Below are positions 9,288-18,185 of a stretch of DNA of 64,000 nt, in pieces (the first letter of the stretch is position 1; every line of letters starts with the position of its first letter). The translations under genes and the position numbers were made by a program. The notes under the pieces were generated by a model. That model saw only the letters and a list, made by a program, of their open reading frames with translations, made no database searches and was not told the DNA's origin. This DNA is from Eximiradius sp. Its GTDB lineage: Bacteria; Bacteroidota; Ignavibacteria; Kapaibacteriales; UBA2268. The DNA lies in contig CAKZLY010000015.1 of the NCBI GenBank assembly GCA_937127445.1, positions 62,001 to 126,000 of the forward strand, read 5' to 3'.

Positions 9288-9328
9288 TAAAATAACCTGA
9301 ATATTGGTTCAGCATAGATAAAAAAAAA

Positions 9329-9366
9329 AAAAGAGGCTGTTTCACCAACACTAAACAGCCTCTTTT
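9329..9366. terminator. Bidirectional terminator between efflux operon and Pit transporter
   Basis: AAAAGAGGCTGTTT (9329-9342) pairs perfectly with AAACAGCCTCTTTT (9353-9366) around a 10-nt loop. A-tracts before and T-tracts after make it usable on both strands between two convergent genes. Confidence 0.9.
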
Positions 9367-9382
9367 ATAAAGCAATAAGTTA

Positions 9383-11614
9383 TTAATCGACAAAAAATTT
9401 CCGCATTGCTTTGCCAACTTTAAGCGAATTAAGAGCTAAGCGTTCGCAATAATCGATAAAACTTAAATATAGAAGATTTTGCCAGGTAGTTGAAATACCT
9501 TGGTTCATTCTCTTAGCTTGTTCGGATTTAAAATGGTCAAGACGTGTGCGAATATTTTCGAATCTATCATCAATGTTTTGATTGAAATATTCTCTATTCA
9601 TAATAGAATTTGCAATAGAAGTAATAATACTACTTGTAGTTTTTGCAGTCTCAGATAATTCGAAAATTTGTTCTTTTGTGAGAAGCTTATGATTGTTATC
9701 GAAGTAGTCATATACCTGAACAGCCATCCTTCGTGAAAGCGAGGCAAGCACATTAAGATAGCCAACTAAATCAGTAAAAGAGTAGGCTTTATTAAGTTCC
9801 TCAGAATCAAGCTTTTTTAAAGCTTTTGAAATATAAGGAATGAGCAAATCTGCATCTTTTTGAATTTGTTTTGTTCCTTGTTTGCAAAGTTTCAGTATTC
9901 GTAAATCGTTATGAACAACACCATCATTACAATTTGTAATTAAGTCAGAAATAGAATGAGCGAACTTACTACAGCCGTTAATAATAGCTTCGTATAGTTC
10001 TTCTTTAGTCATTTGATGTTTAGAAGTAACTTTTTCACGTTCTTCGAATTCTTTTTCTCGGCGTCTATGAAGAATAGTGTTTCTAAATACCAAGTAAACA
10101 ACAACAGCAATCATAATAGCCATACCAGCAAAGCTAAAGAACCAAATAACAGTAGCAACTGTTGCAGCAATCAAAGCTGCCATAAATGCAGTAATAAACC
10201 AACCACCAATAACAGTAAGCACGCCAGATACTCTATATACAGCAGTGTCTCTGCCCCAAGCTCTATCTGAAAATGCTGTCCCCATTGCAACGATAAACGT
10301 TACATAAGTAGTTGACAATGGCAATTTCAGAGAAGTCCCAAGAGAGATTAATGCAGCAGCAACCATTAAATTAACACTTGCACGAATTAAATCGAAAGCA
10401 GGAGGTGGTGTTTTTTCGTCAGTCCATCTTGGCATTTGTGATTTATCGAAGCGAGAAGCAATATATTTCCGAACTTCTTCTGGAGTAATTTTCTGAACAA
10501 TATCAAAAAACGTAATTACTAATCGAACTAATCCTCTTGAAATACCAAAACTTTGAAAACGTTCAACTTCTTCTTCTTGACTCCCAAGAGAAACCGACAT
10601 TTTAGTAACTGTTTTCGATTTTTTCGATGAATAAAGCACAACAACCATTATAATACCGGCAATCAAGAGGTAAAAAGTATTGGCCTTATATGGTTCAGTT
10701 AGTGCAGTCATAGTAACTTCAAATGGATTGGCAGATGAATTAGCCGCGATATACGCACTAATCCCTGCGAATGGTGCACCTACGAAGTTCACTAAATCGT
10801 TGGCAGCAAAAGCCATTGCTAACGAAAAAGTTCCAGCTAAAACTATACCTTTTAATATATTTATTTTTGTAAAAGAGATTAGTAATTGAAATGCAATAGT
10901 CCAGAACACCAGACAAACACCAAGAATAGACCAAATATTATTCCCAATCCAATCTATAATTTCAGGAGTAATGAAAGAGGCACCCTTAATTCCTTTAATT
11001 AATATGAAATATGAAATAGAGGTAACTGCAAAAGCACTCCAAATAGCTCCCCAACGACGAAAAGTATTCTCATAATTAAATGTAAAGATAATTCTGCTTA
11101 TGTATTGAATTAATGAACCAGCAATAAATGACAACACAATTGAAACAATAATTGCTGAAGCGAATGTTAACACTCGAGCTGTGTTGATATACAAATATAA
11201 ATTAGACAAATTGCCGTCAATCCCTAAAATCTTTAAAATAGAAACAGCAACCCCTGCACCCAACAGACCGAAAATGAGTGAAACTGTCGTAGAAGTTGGG
11301 AGTCCAAATGTGTTAAATAAATCAAGAAGAATTAGATCGCCAATTGCATAAGCAAGAAAAATAATTATTATTTCCTGAAAATAAAACATTTCGGGGTTGA
11401 CAATACCTTTTCGTGCAACTTCCATCATTCCACTTGAAAAAGTAACCCCAACAAGCATACCTAAAGCAGCAATTGCAAGTATCAGTCTGAATGGAGCCGC
11501 TTTCGAACCAACAGCAGAACCTAAAAAATTAACCGCATCGTTGGCAACACCAACCCATAAATTTGTAGTCGCAAGCAAAACCAGCGCAATTACAACAAAC
11601 AGATAAATTTCCAT
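9383..11614 (-). CDS. Inorganic phosphate transporter, Pit family, with PhoU-like C-terminal domain
   Basis: A 743-residue protein. The two inverted PHO4 signature regions are NDAVNFLGSAVGSKAAP (about residues 25-42) and ANDLVNFVGAPFAGISAY (about 270-290). About twelve membrane helices surround them in residues 1-330 and 410-520. From about residue 545 it continues into a soluble helical region (KEELYEAIINGCSKFAHSI onward) resembling PhoU/Pit-accessory proteins. Smaller Pit systems often encode this as a separate gene. Known role: proton- or sodium-coupled phosphate (metal-phosphate) uptake across the inner membrane. The gene appears monocistronic, ending at the shared terminator. Confidence 0.92.
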   Translation of the reverse strand: MEIYLFVVIALVLLATTNLWVGVANDAVNFLGSAVGSKAAPFRLILAIAALGMLVGVTFSSGMMEVARKGIVNPEMFYFQEIIIIFLAYAIGDLILLDLFNTFGLPTSTTVSLIFGLLGAGVAVSILKILGIDGNLSNLYLYINTARVLTFASAIIVSIVLSFIAGSLIQYISRIIFTFNYENTFRRWGAIWSAFAVTSISYFILIKGIKGASFITPEIIDWIGNNIWSILGVCLVFWTIAFQLLISFTKINILKGIVLAGTFSLAMAFAANDLVNFVGAPFAGISAYIAANSSANPFEVTMTALTEPYKANTFYLLIAGIIMVVVLYSSKKSKTVTKMSVSLGSQEEEVERFQSFGISRGLVRLVITFFDIVQKITPEEVRKYIASRFDKSQMPRWTDEKTPPPAFDLIRASVNLMVAAALISLGTSLKLPLSTTYVTFIVAMGTAFSDRAWGRDTAVYRVSGVLTVIGGWFITAFMAALIAATVATVIWFFSFAGMAIMIAVVVYLVFRNTILHRRREKEFEEREKVTSKHQMTKEELYEAIINGCSKFAHSISDLITNCNDGVVHNDLRILKLCKQGTKQIQKDADLLIPYISKALKKLDSEELNKAYSFTDLVGYLNVLASLSRRMAVQVYDYFDNNHKLLTKEQIFELSETAKTTSSIITSIANSIMNREYFNQNIDDRFENIRTRLDHFKSEQAKRMNQGISTTWQNLLYLSFIDYCERLALNSLKVGKAMRKFFVD

Positions 11615-11728
11615 ATGTTTTTATTAAAGTTTTACAAATTTTCAATTAAAATGTTAACAAAAATACTCGCTTACGGAGTAATTATCAAAAATAAAATAGC
11701 CTTAACTAAAAATTAACAATTTAATTCA

Positions 11729-13543
11729 CTAATCGGTTGCTCGTAGTTTCATAAGACAAGCAATACAATCGAATTCAATTTCATAGCATTTGTATGCATT
11801 TTGAAGGTAATATTCTTTACAATTATTATTCTTTTTATTTATTTTGGGGCATTCTCCGATTTCTCTATTTATGCAATATTTTGTCGTCATAACAACTTTA
11901 TTACTCTTATCGCTGATTATTTCAAAAGCTTTTTCTTTTATGAAAGTTCCGTGTAATAAATAAAATTTTTCGGCAAGAGAATTTGATATGTTTTCTGAAT
12001 AATCAACAGTATCAACAGGGAAATTTACTTTTTGTAGTGTAATTTTAGTTGAATTTCTTTGATAAGTATCAATTATTATTTTTTCTAATGAATTGAGTAA
12101 TTTTCGTCTAATTGAATTAATTTCAGATATTTTGACGAAAATTGGAATTTGAATATTATTAAATACATTTCTAACTTCAAAAGGAGTACCGTTTGTTTTT
12201 CTCAATTGATTTTCGATTATTTCAATTTGTTTTGGATTTGAAGAATGCTCGAAAACTATTTGGCTTTCAGTAAACAAATTCTCAAAAAGATACTTTATTT
12301 TCAGATATTGATTATCAATAGTGAGTTCGACATCTACGAGTAATTTTCTTTTTGTTTTATTTTGGGAGAGTAGTTTTTCAAACCCATAATCCTGATTTCG
12401 ATATACCTTTGTGCCAATTCCAATTTTCAAATGTTTGTTAGGGGTAATCCATTTGTTTTCAACTTTATTGACAAGAAAACCTTCCAGCCCATTTTCAGTA
12501 AAAAAGCATAATCCATCAGCATTATGAATTACTTCATTGGTATCCATTGATATCTTGTTTTTATCAATATTTGAAACAACCCCAATAAACTGTCCAATAG
12601 ATTTCGGAGTTTCAAAATTTGCCAATTCTAAAAGATTATCATCAATAAAATAATTAGTAAATCCTCTATTAAATGTTCTTTCTGGATTTGGTTCGAAGTG
12701 CAAATATACATTACCTTTCGAAGATTTTGTCAGACCTTGCTTTCTTTCAATGAGTTCATCAATTTTTTTTCTGTAAAAAGCAGTGACATTTTTAACGTAG
12801 TTAATGTCTTTCAATCTACCTTCAATTTTGAATGAGGAAATACCTGCATCGACTAATTTTTCCAAATAGTCAGATAAATTGAGGTCTTTCAAGGACAAAA
12901 GATGTTTTTGGTGTAAAATAGTATTCCCATTAACATCGAGCAAATCATACCGCAAACGACATATTTGTTTACATTCACCACGATTGCCACTATATCCAGT
13001 TGAATGAAAACTTGCATAACATCTCCCAGATAATCCGACGCACAAAGCACCGTGAACGAAAAATTCAAGTTCAGCATTAATATTTTGTCTAATTTCTCTA
13101 ATTTGCTTTAAATTTAGTTCACGAGCTAAAATAAATCTACTAATCCCAATTTTGTCGAAGAATTTTATTCGTTCTAATTCGTAATTGTGCATCTGAGTGC
13201 TGGCAAAAATCTTAATCGGAGGCAAATCCATCATAAGAAATGCAGTATCTTGAATAATAATAGCATCAATGCCAGCATTGTAGAGTTCGAGAACCAAATT
13301 CCTTGCTTGTTCAAGTTCGTTTTCGTAAAGAATCGTATTTAAGGTCGCGTACACTTTTGCGCTATAAAGATGCGCGTATTGACAAAGCTTTTCAATATCT
13401 TTTGTAGAATTGCCAACAGATGCTCTTGCACCGAACTTATTAGCACCAATATAAACAGCATCTGCGCCATAATTAATTGCAGCAACACCGTATTCTAAGT
13501 TTTGTGCAGGTGAAAGTAATTCAATATATCTTATATTATTCAT
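11729..13543 (-). CDS. Peptidase U32 family protein (RlhA/TrhP-like RNA hydroxylation factor)
   Basis: A 604-residue protein with the U32 N-terminus (ELLSPAQNLEYGVAAINYGADAVYIG) and the family fingerprint CVGLSGRCYASF followed by GECKQICRLRYDL. These four conserved cysteines are thought to bind an Fe-S cluster. The middle resembles the DUF3656-type domain of E. coli RlhA (YdcP). The last 60 residues hold an additional cysteine cluster (EIGECPK, NNCKEYY, YKCYEIEFDCIAC), which I cannot assign. Despite the peptidase name, characterised members support hydroxylation of rRNA or tRNA. The start overlaps the end of the upstream epimerase gene by 8 nt, so the two are co-translated. Confidence 0.87.
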   Translation of the reverse strand: MNNIRYIELLSPAQNLEYGVAAINYGADAVYIGANKFGARASVGNSTKDIEKLCQYAHLYSAKVYATLNTILYENELEQARNLVLELYNAGIDAIIIQDTAFLMMDLPPIKIFASTQMHNYELERIKFFDKIGISRFILARELNLKQIREIRQNINAELEFFVHGALCVGLSGRCYASFHSTGYSGNRGECKQICRLRYDLLDVNGNTILHQKHLLSLKDLNLSDYLEKLVDAGISSFKIEGRLKDINYVKNVTAFYRKKIDELIERKQGLTKSSKGNVYLHFEPNPERTFNRGFTNYFIDDNLLELANFETPKSIGQFIGVVSNIDKNKISMDTNEVIHNADGLCFFTENGLEGFLVNKVENKWITPNKHLKIGIGTKVYRNQDYGFEKLLSQNKTKRKLLVDVELTIDNQYLKIKYLFENLFTESQIVFEHSSNPKQIEIIENQLRKTNGTPFEVRNVFNNIQIPIFVKISEINSIRRKLLNSLEKIIIDTYQRNSTKITLQKVNFPVDTVDYSENISNSLAEKFYLLHGTFIKEKAFEIISDKSNKVVMTTKYCINREIGECPKINKKNNNCKEYYLQNAYKCYEIEFDCIACLMKLRATD

Positions 13544-14441
13544 TTTTTTTCAGTAAGTCGGCTAAAGCAACTTCTAAGCGTTCAAATTCAAATTTAAAAT
13601 TAGTATCAATCAGACGTCGTGGGAAAACTCTTTGACTATTTGTCAGCATTGTCGCAGCTTCGCCAAGAATGATTTTCAATAAAAATTCTGGCACTTTGAA
13701 AAATACTGGTTTATGCAATATGCTGCCGATTGCTTTTGCCAATTCTTTCATTGTACAGGGATTCGGAGCAACAAAATTATAGACGCCTTCGCAGCTCTTA
13801 TTCTTTGCAACAAATATAAACATATTAACAAGGTCGCCAATATGCACCCAAGGGACGTAATATTTGCCACTTCCGAGAATGCCGCCAAGATAAAACTTGT
13901 ATAGGGGCAACATTTTTTGCAAAACACCACCCGATGGGTGAAGCACAACACCAATACGAGGTGTAACCAATCGACAATTGCGAGCCTTTAATGCTTCTTT
14001 TTCCCAGAGTTCGCAAACTTCTGAAAGAAACCCGCTGCCAATTGGACTGTATTCGTTTATCAATTCGTTTTTCTTATCTCCATAGTAGCCAACAGCACTT
14101 GCAGAAATAAACACTCTTTTTTCATTTTGAGGCAGTTTGTTGATTATTTCAACTAATGAACTTGTAACATTTGTTCGGCTACGGATAATTTTAGCTTTTT
14201 GTTTGTCAGTCCAACGATGGGCTGCAATATTCTCACCAGCAAGATTAATTATTACATCTGATTTTGATACTGTAATCAGTTTTTCATCGTCGGTTAAATC
14301 ATACCAATTAATATATTCAATATGTGATGAGTGTTTGAATTTTTGACGAGTAGCGACAGTAATATGAGCATCTTCCTTAATTAGCCTATAGATAAGGAAC
14401 TTCCCTATAAAGCCTGTACCACCAGTAATAAAAACATTCAT
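13536..14441 (-). CDS. TIGR01777-family SDR epimerase (YfcH-like)
   Basis: A 301-residue extended short-chain dehydrogenase. It has an N-terminal GGTGFIGKFL nucleotide motif, NLAGENIAAHRW and ISASAVGYYGDK, all hallmarks of the YfcH/SULA-type TIGR01777 family. A DUF1731 C-terminus follows (GEAATMLTNSQRVFPRRL). The substrate of the family is unknown. The GGTG motif at residue 7 fixes the start at 14441, although this ATG lies only 5 nt after the 40-nt terminator palindrome and lacks any Shine-Dalgarno sequence. It is coupled to the U32 gene downstream. Confidence 0.9.
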   Translation of the reverse strand: MNVFITGGTGFIGKFLIYRLIKEDAHITVATRQKFKHSSHIEYINWYDLTDDEKLITVSKSDVIINLAGENIAAHRWTDKQKAKIIRSRTNVTSSLVEIINKLPQNEKRVFISASAVGYYGDKKNELINEYSPIGSGFLSEVCELWEKEALKARNCRLVTPRIGVVLHPSGGVLQKMLPLYKFYLGGILGSGKYYVPWVHIGDLVNMFIFVAKNKSCEGVYNFVAPNPCTMKELAKAIGSILHKPVFFKVPEFLLKIILGEAATMLTNSQRVFPRRLIDTNFKFEFERLEVALADLLKKNE

Positions 14442-14446
14442 AGCAA

Positions 14447-14486
14447 AAAAGCGTTTTATTACACTTAAGTGTAATAAAACGCTTTT
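14447..14486 (-). terminator. 40-nt perfect palindrome, terminator of rpsF-rplI
   Basis: Positions 14447-14466 are the exact reverse complement of 14467-14486, beginning AAAAGCGTTTTATTACACTT. This gives a loopless 20-bp inverted repeat with T-runs on both sides. It follows the rplI stop (16 nt) and ends 5 nt before the epimerase start codon. Confidence 0.85.
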
Positions 14487-14502
14487 ATAGAAAAGTTATT
14501 AT

Positions 14503-14955
14503 TTATTGCTGTTCTTCGTTGATAACCCATACTTTCAAAGTAGGGATAACTTCACTGTGAAGTTTAATTTTAACATCGAAAATACCCAAAGTTTTGATTG
14601 GATCTTCAAGAATAACATTGCGTTTATCAATATCAAAGCCACGAGCTTGAAGTTCATTTGCAATCATTTGTTGAGAAACGGAACCATAAAGCTTACCTTC
14701 TTCGCCCACTTTCATAGGAATAGTAATTTGGACATCGGCGATTTTAGCAGCAATTTGTTCAGCGACTTGACGTTCTTTTTCGCTACGTTTTTCAGCAGAG
14801 CGCTTCAAAGCCTCAATTCTTTTCATAGCACCTTCGGTAGCAACAAAAGCCAAACCTTTGGGTAAAAGGAAGTTACGCGCGTAACCGTCACGAACGTTTA
14901 CGACATCACCGATTTTCCCAAGCTTTGCAATATCTTCACGAAGTATGATTTTCAT
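14503..14955 (-). CDS. rplI: Large ribosomal subunit protein bL9
   Basis: 150 residues with the canonical bL9 N-terminus MKIILREDIAKLGKIGDVVNVRDGY and the signature GYARNFLLPKGLA. The long connecting helix (about residues 40-75) and the C-terminal domain with GKLYGSVSQQ are also present. It binds 23S rRNA near the L1 stalk. It follows rpsF after 32 nt without the usual intervening rpsR. Confidence 0.97.
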   Translation of the reverse strand: MKIILREDIAKLGKIGDVVNVRDGYARNFLLPKGLAFVATEGAMKRIEALKRSAEKRSEKERQVAEQIAAKIADVQITIPMKVGEEGKLYGSVSQQMIANELQARGFDIDKRNVILEDPIKTLGIFDVKIKLHSEVIPTLKVWVINEEQQ

Positions 14956-14987
14956 ATCTATATCCCAAAATATTAATTACAAAATTA

Positions 14988-15440
14988 TTATTCAGCTGTC
15001 TGCTCAGCAGTAGCAACTTCTTTTTCAGGTTTTTCTGCTTTTTCAGTTTTATCTTCTTTCTTTTCAGGTTCATCGGAAGTAATTGAAGTATTCTCACCAG
15101 TTTTACCTTCTGCTAATGCTTTTTCGAGACGCAACTTACGAAGGCGTTCAGGTAGAACAAGAGTAAGATGACGAAGAACAGTATCTTCTAACACTAAAAA
15201 TCTCTCCAAAACAGGAAGCACGCTTGGAACGCTATCGAAAACCAAATGCACATAATATCCGTTATATTTTTTATTAATCGGATAAGCAAGACGACGGCGT
15301 CCCCATTTGTTAATTTGGGTGATAGTGCCGCCATGGCTTTCAATGTAGCTTGTAATTTTGGAGATTACTGCATCAATGTCTGCATCCTCCAATGCGGCAT
15401 TGATAATTACAGTTGTTTCGTAAACACGGCGTAAACTCAT
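14988..15440 (-). CDS. rpsF: Small ribosomal subunit protein bS6
   Basis: 150 residues. The ferredoxin-like bS6 fold spans residues 1-100 (RRVYETTVIINAALED, INKWGRRRLAYPINKKYNGYY, and the LVLEDTVLRHL segment). A 40-residue acidic/lysine-rich low-complexity tail follows, built of KxEK and EKPEKE units, as seen in many Bacteroidota bS6 proteins. It normally partners bS18 at the 30S platform, but rpsR is absent here. An AGGAGAA ribosome site precedes the start. Confidence 0.96.
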   Translation of the reverse strand: MSLRRVYETTVIINAALEDADIDAVISKITSYIESHGGTITQINKWGRRRLAYPINKKYNGYYVHLVFDSVPSVLPVLERFLVLEDTVLRHLTLVLPERLRKLRLEKALAEGKTGENTSITSDEPEKKEDKTEKAEKPEKEVATAEQTAE

Positions 15441-15501
15441 TTTTTCTCCTATTTTTTAATAATAGCCTTGCTTATTTAACAAATTGTTAATTATAGAATT
15501 A

Positions 15502-15532
15502 CAAATTTAAAGTTTTTCCTGTAATTAACAAA
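15502..15532 (-). promoter_or_regulatory. Bacteroidota-type promoter of rpsF-rplI
   Basis: On the minus strand TTTG (15532-15529) is followed after 19 nt by TAAATTTG (15509-15502). This is an exact match to the TTTG/TAnnTTTG pattern, about 60 nt upstream of the rpsF start. Confidence 0.6.
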
Positions 15533-15552
15533 ACAATATTTCAAAACTACTT

Positions 15553-16299
15553 TTAGGGCTGAATAATTTTTTTTGCTGAACTTGGAGTTTTGAACTTAAA
15601 TTGTTCAATTTTATTGGGGCCTATGATAATTTTATCAAATGAGATTTTCAATTTTCCATTATGCTTTGGCATATGAATATTAATTTCCTTTGCAAACACA
15701 CCATTCTTTGTGATTTCGAAGTTGTCGCAGAGCACATCAAATATTTTTTCATTTGCCTCATCTTTGCGTTGATATCTTAGAATGCCATTCTTTTGAGCTG
15801 AATATTCTATAAAATCGATTGCGTTATCGGTTCGCTTTGCATATACAATGCTTTCTTTTCTTCCTTCAAATTTATTATATTCTTCTGCGCTTCCAATAAC
15901 TTCATTAGTAATAACTGAAATTAAATCAGGTAGCGAAAGACTAATTTTTAGAGCTTTTTCGAAGCTTTTAGCATCTGAATTACCCTGGATAACAGAATTT
16001 TCGAACACGTTGTAAAAGACAAAATCTTTCATATCAGCATAAAGTTGTCCAACGGTAATTCCAAATGGACCGTAAATAGTTATATTAAGGGAGTCATATC
16101 CAGCTATATTTATATCAGCTGAAAAGCTTTGATTGAAATCAGGGAATTCAACTTTGAAATCTGCTTTAATATTGAGGTAGTCAATATTTTTGCGTTGTAA
16201 ATGAAAGATTTGGCCGGTTTCTTGCTTTTCATCCAATTTAACACTTTTGCATCCAGCAATCAAAGTAATTAATAATAAAATGAATATTACCTTTTTCAT
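15553..16299 (-). CDS. Putative outer-membrane lipoprotein, LolB/DUF4292-like
   Basis: 248 residues with a lipoprotein signal (MKKVIFILLLITLIAGC, lipobox IAGC, Cys17). The body is mostly beta-strand, with the order 'KADFKVEFPDFNQSFSADI' then 'LNITIYGPFGITVGQLYAD'. This resembles the half-barrel of LolB or DUF4292 proteins, with no sequence motif that proves it. It ends 112 nt upstream of the rpsF start on the same strand and has its own 5' region facing the small membrane proteins at 16376. Function is unknown; the envelope location is well supported. Confidence 0.7.
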   Translation of the reverse strand: MKKVIFILLLITLIAGCKSVKLDEKQETGQIFHLQRKNIDYLNIKADFKVEFPDFNQSFSADINIAGYDSLNITIYGPFGITVGQLYADMKDFVFYNVFENSVIQGNSDAKSFEKALKISLSLPDLISVITNEVIGSAEEYNKFEGRKESIVYAKRTDNAIDFIEYSAQKNGILRYQRKDEANEKIFDVLCDNFEITKNGVFAKEINIHMPKHNGKLKISFDKIIIGPNKIEQFKFKTPSSAKKIIQP

Positions 16300-16375
16300 T
16301 ATTCTTTGTTAATTTGTATTATATAAATAATTTTGTTGCAATATCGTATTTAAATAAAAAGAATAGGACGAAAAT

Positions 16376-16558
16376 ATGTTGAAAAAAATTTTAGCAGCAA
16401 TAATTGCAATTATCGGTGCATTAATAGCAATACGATTAATATTTTTAATTTTAGGCATAATCTATAAAATAGTTTTTAGTGTTTTCTTTTTGGGGTTTGC
16501 AATTCTTGTAGCTATACCTCTTTACTTGTATATCAAGAACAGATTTTTGAACAAATGA
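16376..16558 (+). CDS. Small membrane protein, unknown function
   Basis: 60 residues, almost entirely hydrophobic. Two predicted membrane helices (about residues 5-27 and 30-52) are followed by a basic tail (YIKNRFLNK). No recognised domain. Reality is supported by the ATGA overlap of its stop with the next start, and by the same overlap between that gene and the outer-membrane protein gene. The three are therefore translated as a coupled set. Confidence 0.6.
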   Translation: MLKKILAAIIAIIGALIAIRLIFLILGIIYKIVFSVFFLGFAILVAIPLYLYIKNRFLNK

Positions 16559-16752
16559 AAAAGCAACTCATCACCCCTGTGAGCTGGATTTTAGCAGTTG
16601 CTGTTTCAGCTATTTTTGTTAGGGTAGCGGTAATTTCGATAGTTGGTCATTTTGAAAGTTCATTATGGCAGTATTTGGTAATACCTATATTTTTGTTTGC
16701 TGTTCCTTTTTTTGTAATAATTAAGAAAGAAATAATGAGAAATAATAAATGA
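16555..16752 (+). CDS. Small membrane protein, unknown function
   Basis: 65 residues with two hydrophobic segments (about residues 8-28 and 38-56) and a charged C-terminus KKEIMRNNK. It overlaps both neighbours by 4 nt (ATGA), a strong sign of a real translated gene between them. No family recognised. Confidence 0.6.
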   Translation: MKKQLITPVSWILAVAVSAIFVRVAVISIVGHFESSLWQYLVIPIFLFAVPFFVIIKKEIMRNNK

Positions 16753-18050
16753 AAAAGTTATTTGTATTAATTTTTGTTTTATCGGGTTTTGTGCTACCAA
16801 TATTGGCAGCTCCCGCAAGTGAATATACTATTGATTTGGCACGCAGTTTTAGCAAAGACATTTTTGATTTAAATGGCGTACCATATTTAGCTCCAATGGT
16901 CAAAGCTGTAAATGCGACCTCAAATTCAAGGTTTTATACTAAAGCGTATGTTCCACGAAACGTTGACAAACCATACTTCAAAATCACTATAAATGGAATG
17001 GCCGGAATTGTTAGGAAATCAGATAAATATTACTCTCCGCAACTTCCGATGGATAGTTTCTCATTAAATAAACTTACTCGTTATGGCACAATCAACATAA
17101 ATGTTCTTGATCCATCGAAGTCTGTGATAAATATAAAAGATACTGCTGGATTAATCAATTATCTTTTTAAGACTGTGCTATTTGACGGATATAAATCTGG
17201 GAAGATTGTTCCGCCCCAACGAGCTTCGTCTATACTTGGCAAAGATACGACACAACTTCATCTTGATAATACAGTATTGACTGAATTAGTGCAAAGCCAT
17301 GTAATTTATCAATATCTTCCACAAGAAATTAAGGATACATTATTGAATGTGATGAAGCAAGTGCCGTCGTTTTTTACTTTGCCAGCTGGTGGGAATATAA
17401 GCACAATAATAGCAGGAGTTCCACAAATCGAAATTGGTTCATTATACGGCACTGAGCTTCTGATACGCATTGTCCCACCACTTGACTTAGGAAAATATAT
17501 TGGGAAATTCGTATTTTGGGGCTTTGGTATCAAGCATAGTATTTCGCAATATTTTACAGATTTTTCCCAAACAAGCGAAGGTGAAATTTACGAATATGCT
17601 CTGTTCGACCTTGCAGTTCAAATTGTCTATCAAGGAACTAACTTGCAGAATAAGGTCGGAGTTACTCAATCGGACTTAAAAGCAAACGCACAAATTTGGA
17701 ACGCCAATATTAATATATCTAAATCTTTCGACGATATTATTGATTTGTATGGTGGCTTTTCATTCGATTACATAGATATTGATGCCCGATTTAAGTATTA
17801 TTTGCCTGTGGAAACACAAATGCAGCTGGGATTACTTCGTTATGACCCTGTTCTTAAGAAAATTATGCCGCCCGAGCCACCTGAATATCCTGGAGACACA
17901 AAACCCCAGACAACAAAGATAAATTTAATTAATCGTTCGTGGAAAGCAACTGTGGGATTAAACAAATCATTCGGGAATTTTTCAATTTTTGCTGATTATA
18001 ATATTGGTAGATTTAATATTTTCTCAGCTGGAATACAATTTAGGTTCTAA
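16749..18050 (+). CDS. Outer-membrane beta-barrel protein, DUF6588-like
   Basis: 433 residues with a cleavable signal peptide (ending PILAAPA). The middle (about residues 70-270) resembles DUF6588-type proteins, with an internal proline/glycine-rich plug-like segment. The C-terminal 150 residues are amphipathic strands ending in the aromatic barrel terminus SAGIQFRF, recognised by BamA. It is probably a surface or transport barrel; substrate unknown. Translationally coupled to the two tiny membrane proteins before it. Confidence 0.65.
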   Translation: MKKLFVLIFVLSGFVLPILAAPASEYTIDLARSFSKDIFDLNGVPYLAPMVKAVNATSNSRFYTKAYVPRNVDKPYFKITINGMAGIVRKSDKYYSPQLPMDSFSLNKLTRYGTININVLDPSKSVINIKDTAGLINYLFKTVLFDGYKSGKIVPPQRASSILGKDTTQLHLDNTVLTELVQSHVIYQYLPQEIKDTLLNVMKQVPSFFTLPAGGNISTIIAGVPQIEIGSLYGTELLIRIVPPLDLGKYIGKFVFWGFGIKHSISQYFTDFSQTSEGEIYEYALFDLAVQIVYQGTNLQNKVGVTQSDLKANAQIWNANINISKSFDDIIDLYGGFSFDYIDIDARFKYYLPVETQMQLGLLRYDPVLKKIMPPEPPEYPGDTKPQTTKINLINRSWKATVGLNKSFGNFSIFADYNIGRFNIFSAGIQFRF

Positions 18051-18185
18051 TTTTTGATTGATATTATTGTGCAACTGCAAAGCTACTTTTATCGAAAAGG
18101 CTTTGTATTAGAGAATTGTAAAAAAGTTTTTGTCGTTTTTTCAAGTATATGTATTTTGAATATATTAAGATATTTTATGATAAAT

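Noticed and set aside
15000-15110. Lysine/glutamate-rich repeats in rpsF as a repeat element
   Set aside because: It is a low-complexity protein tail, common in bS6, not a DNA repeat.
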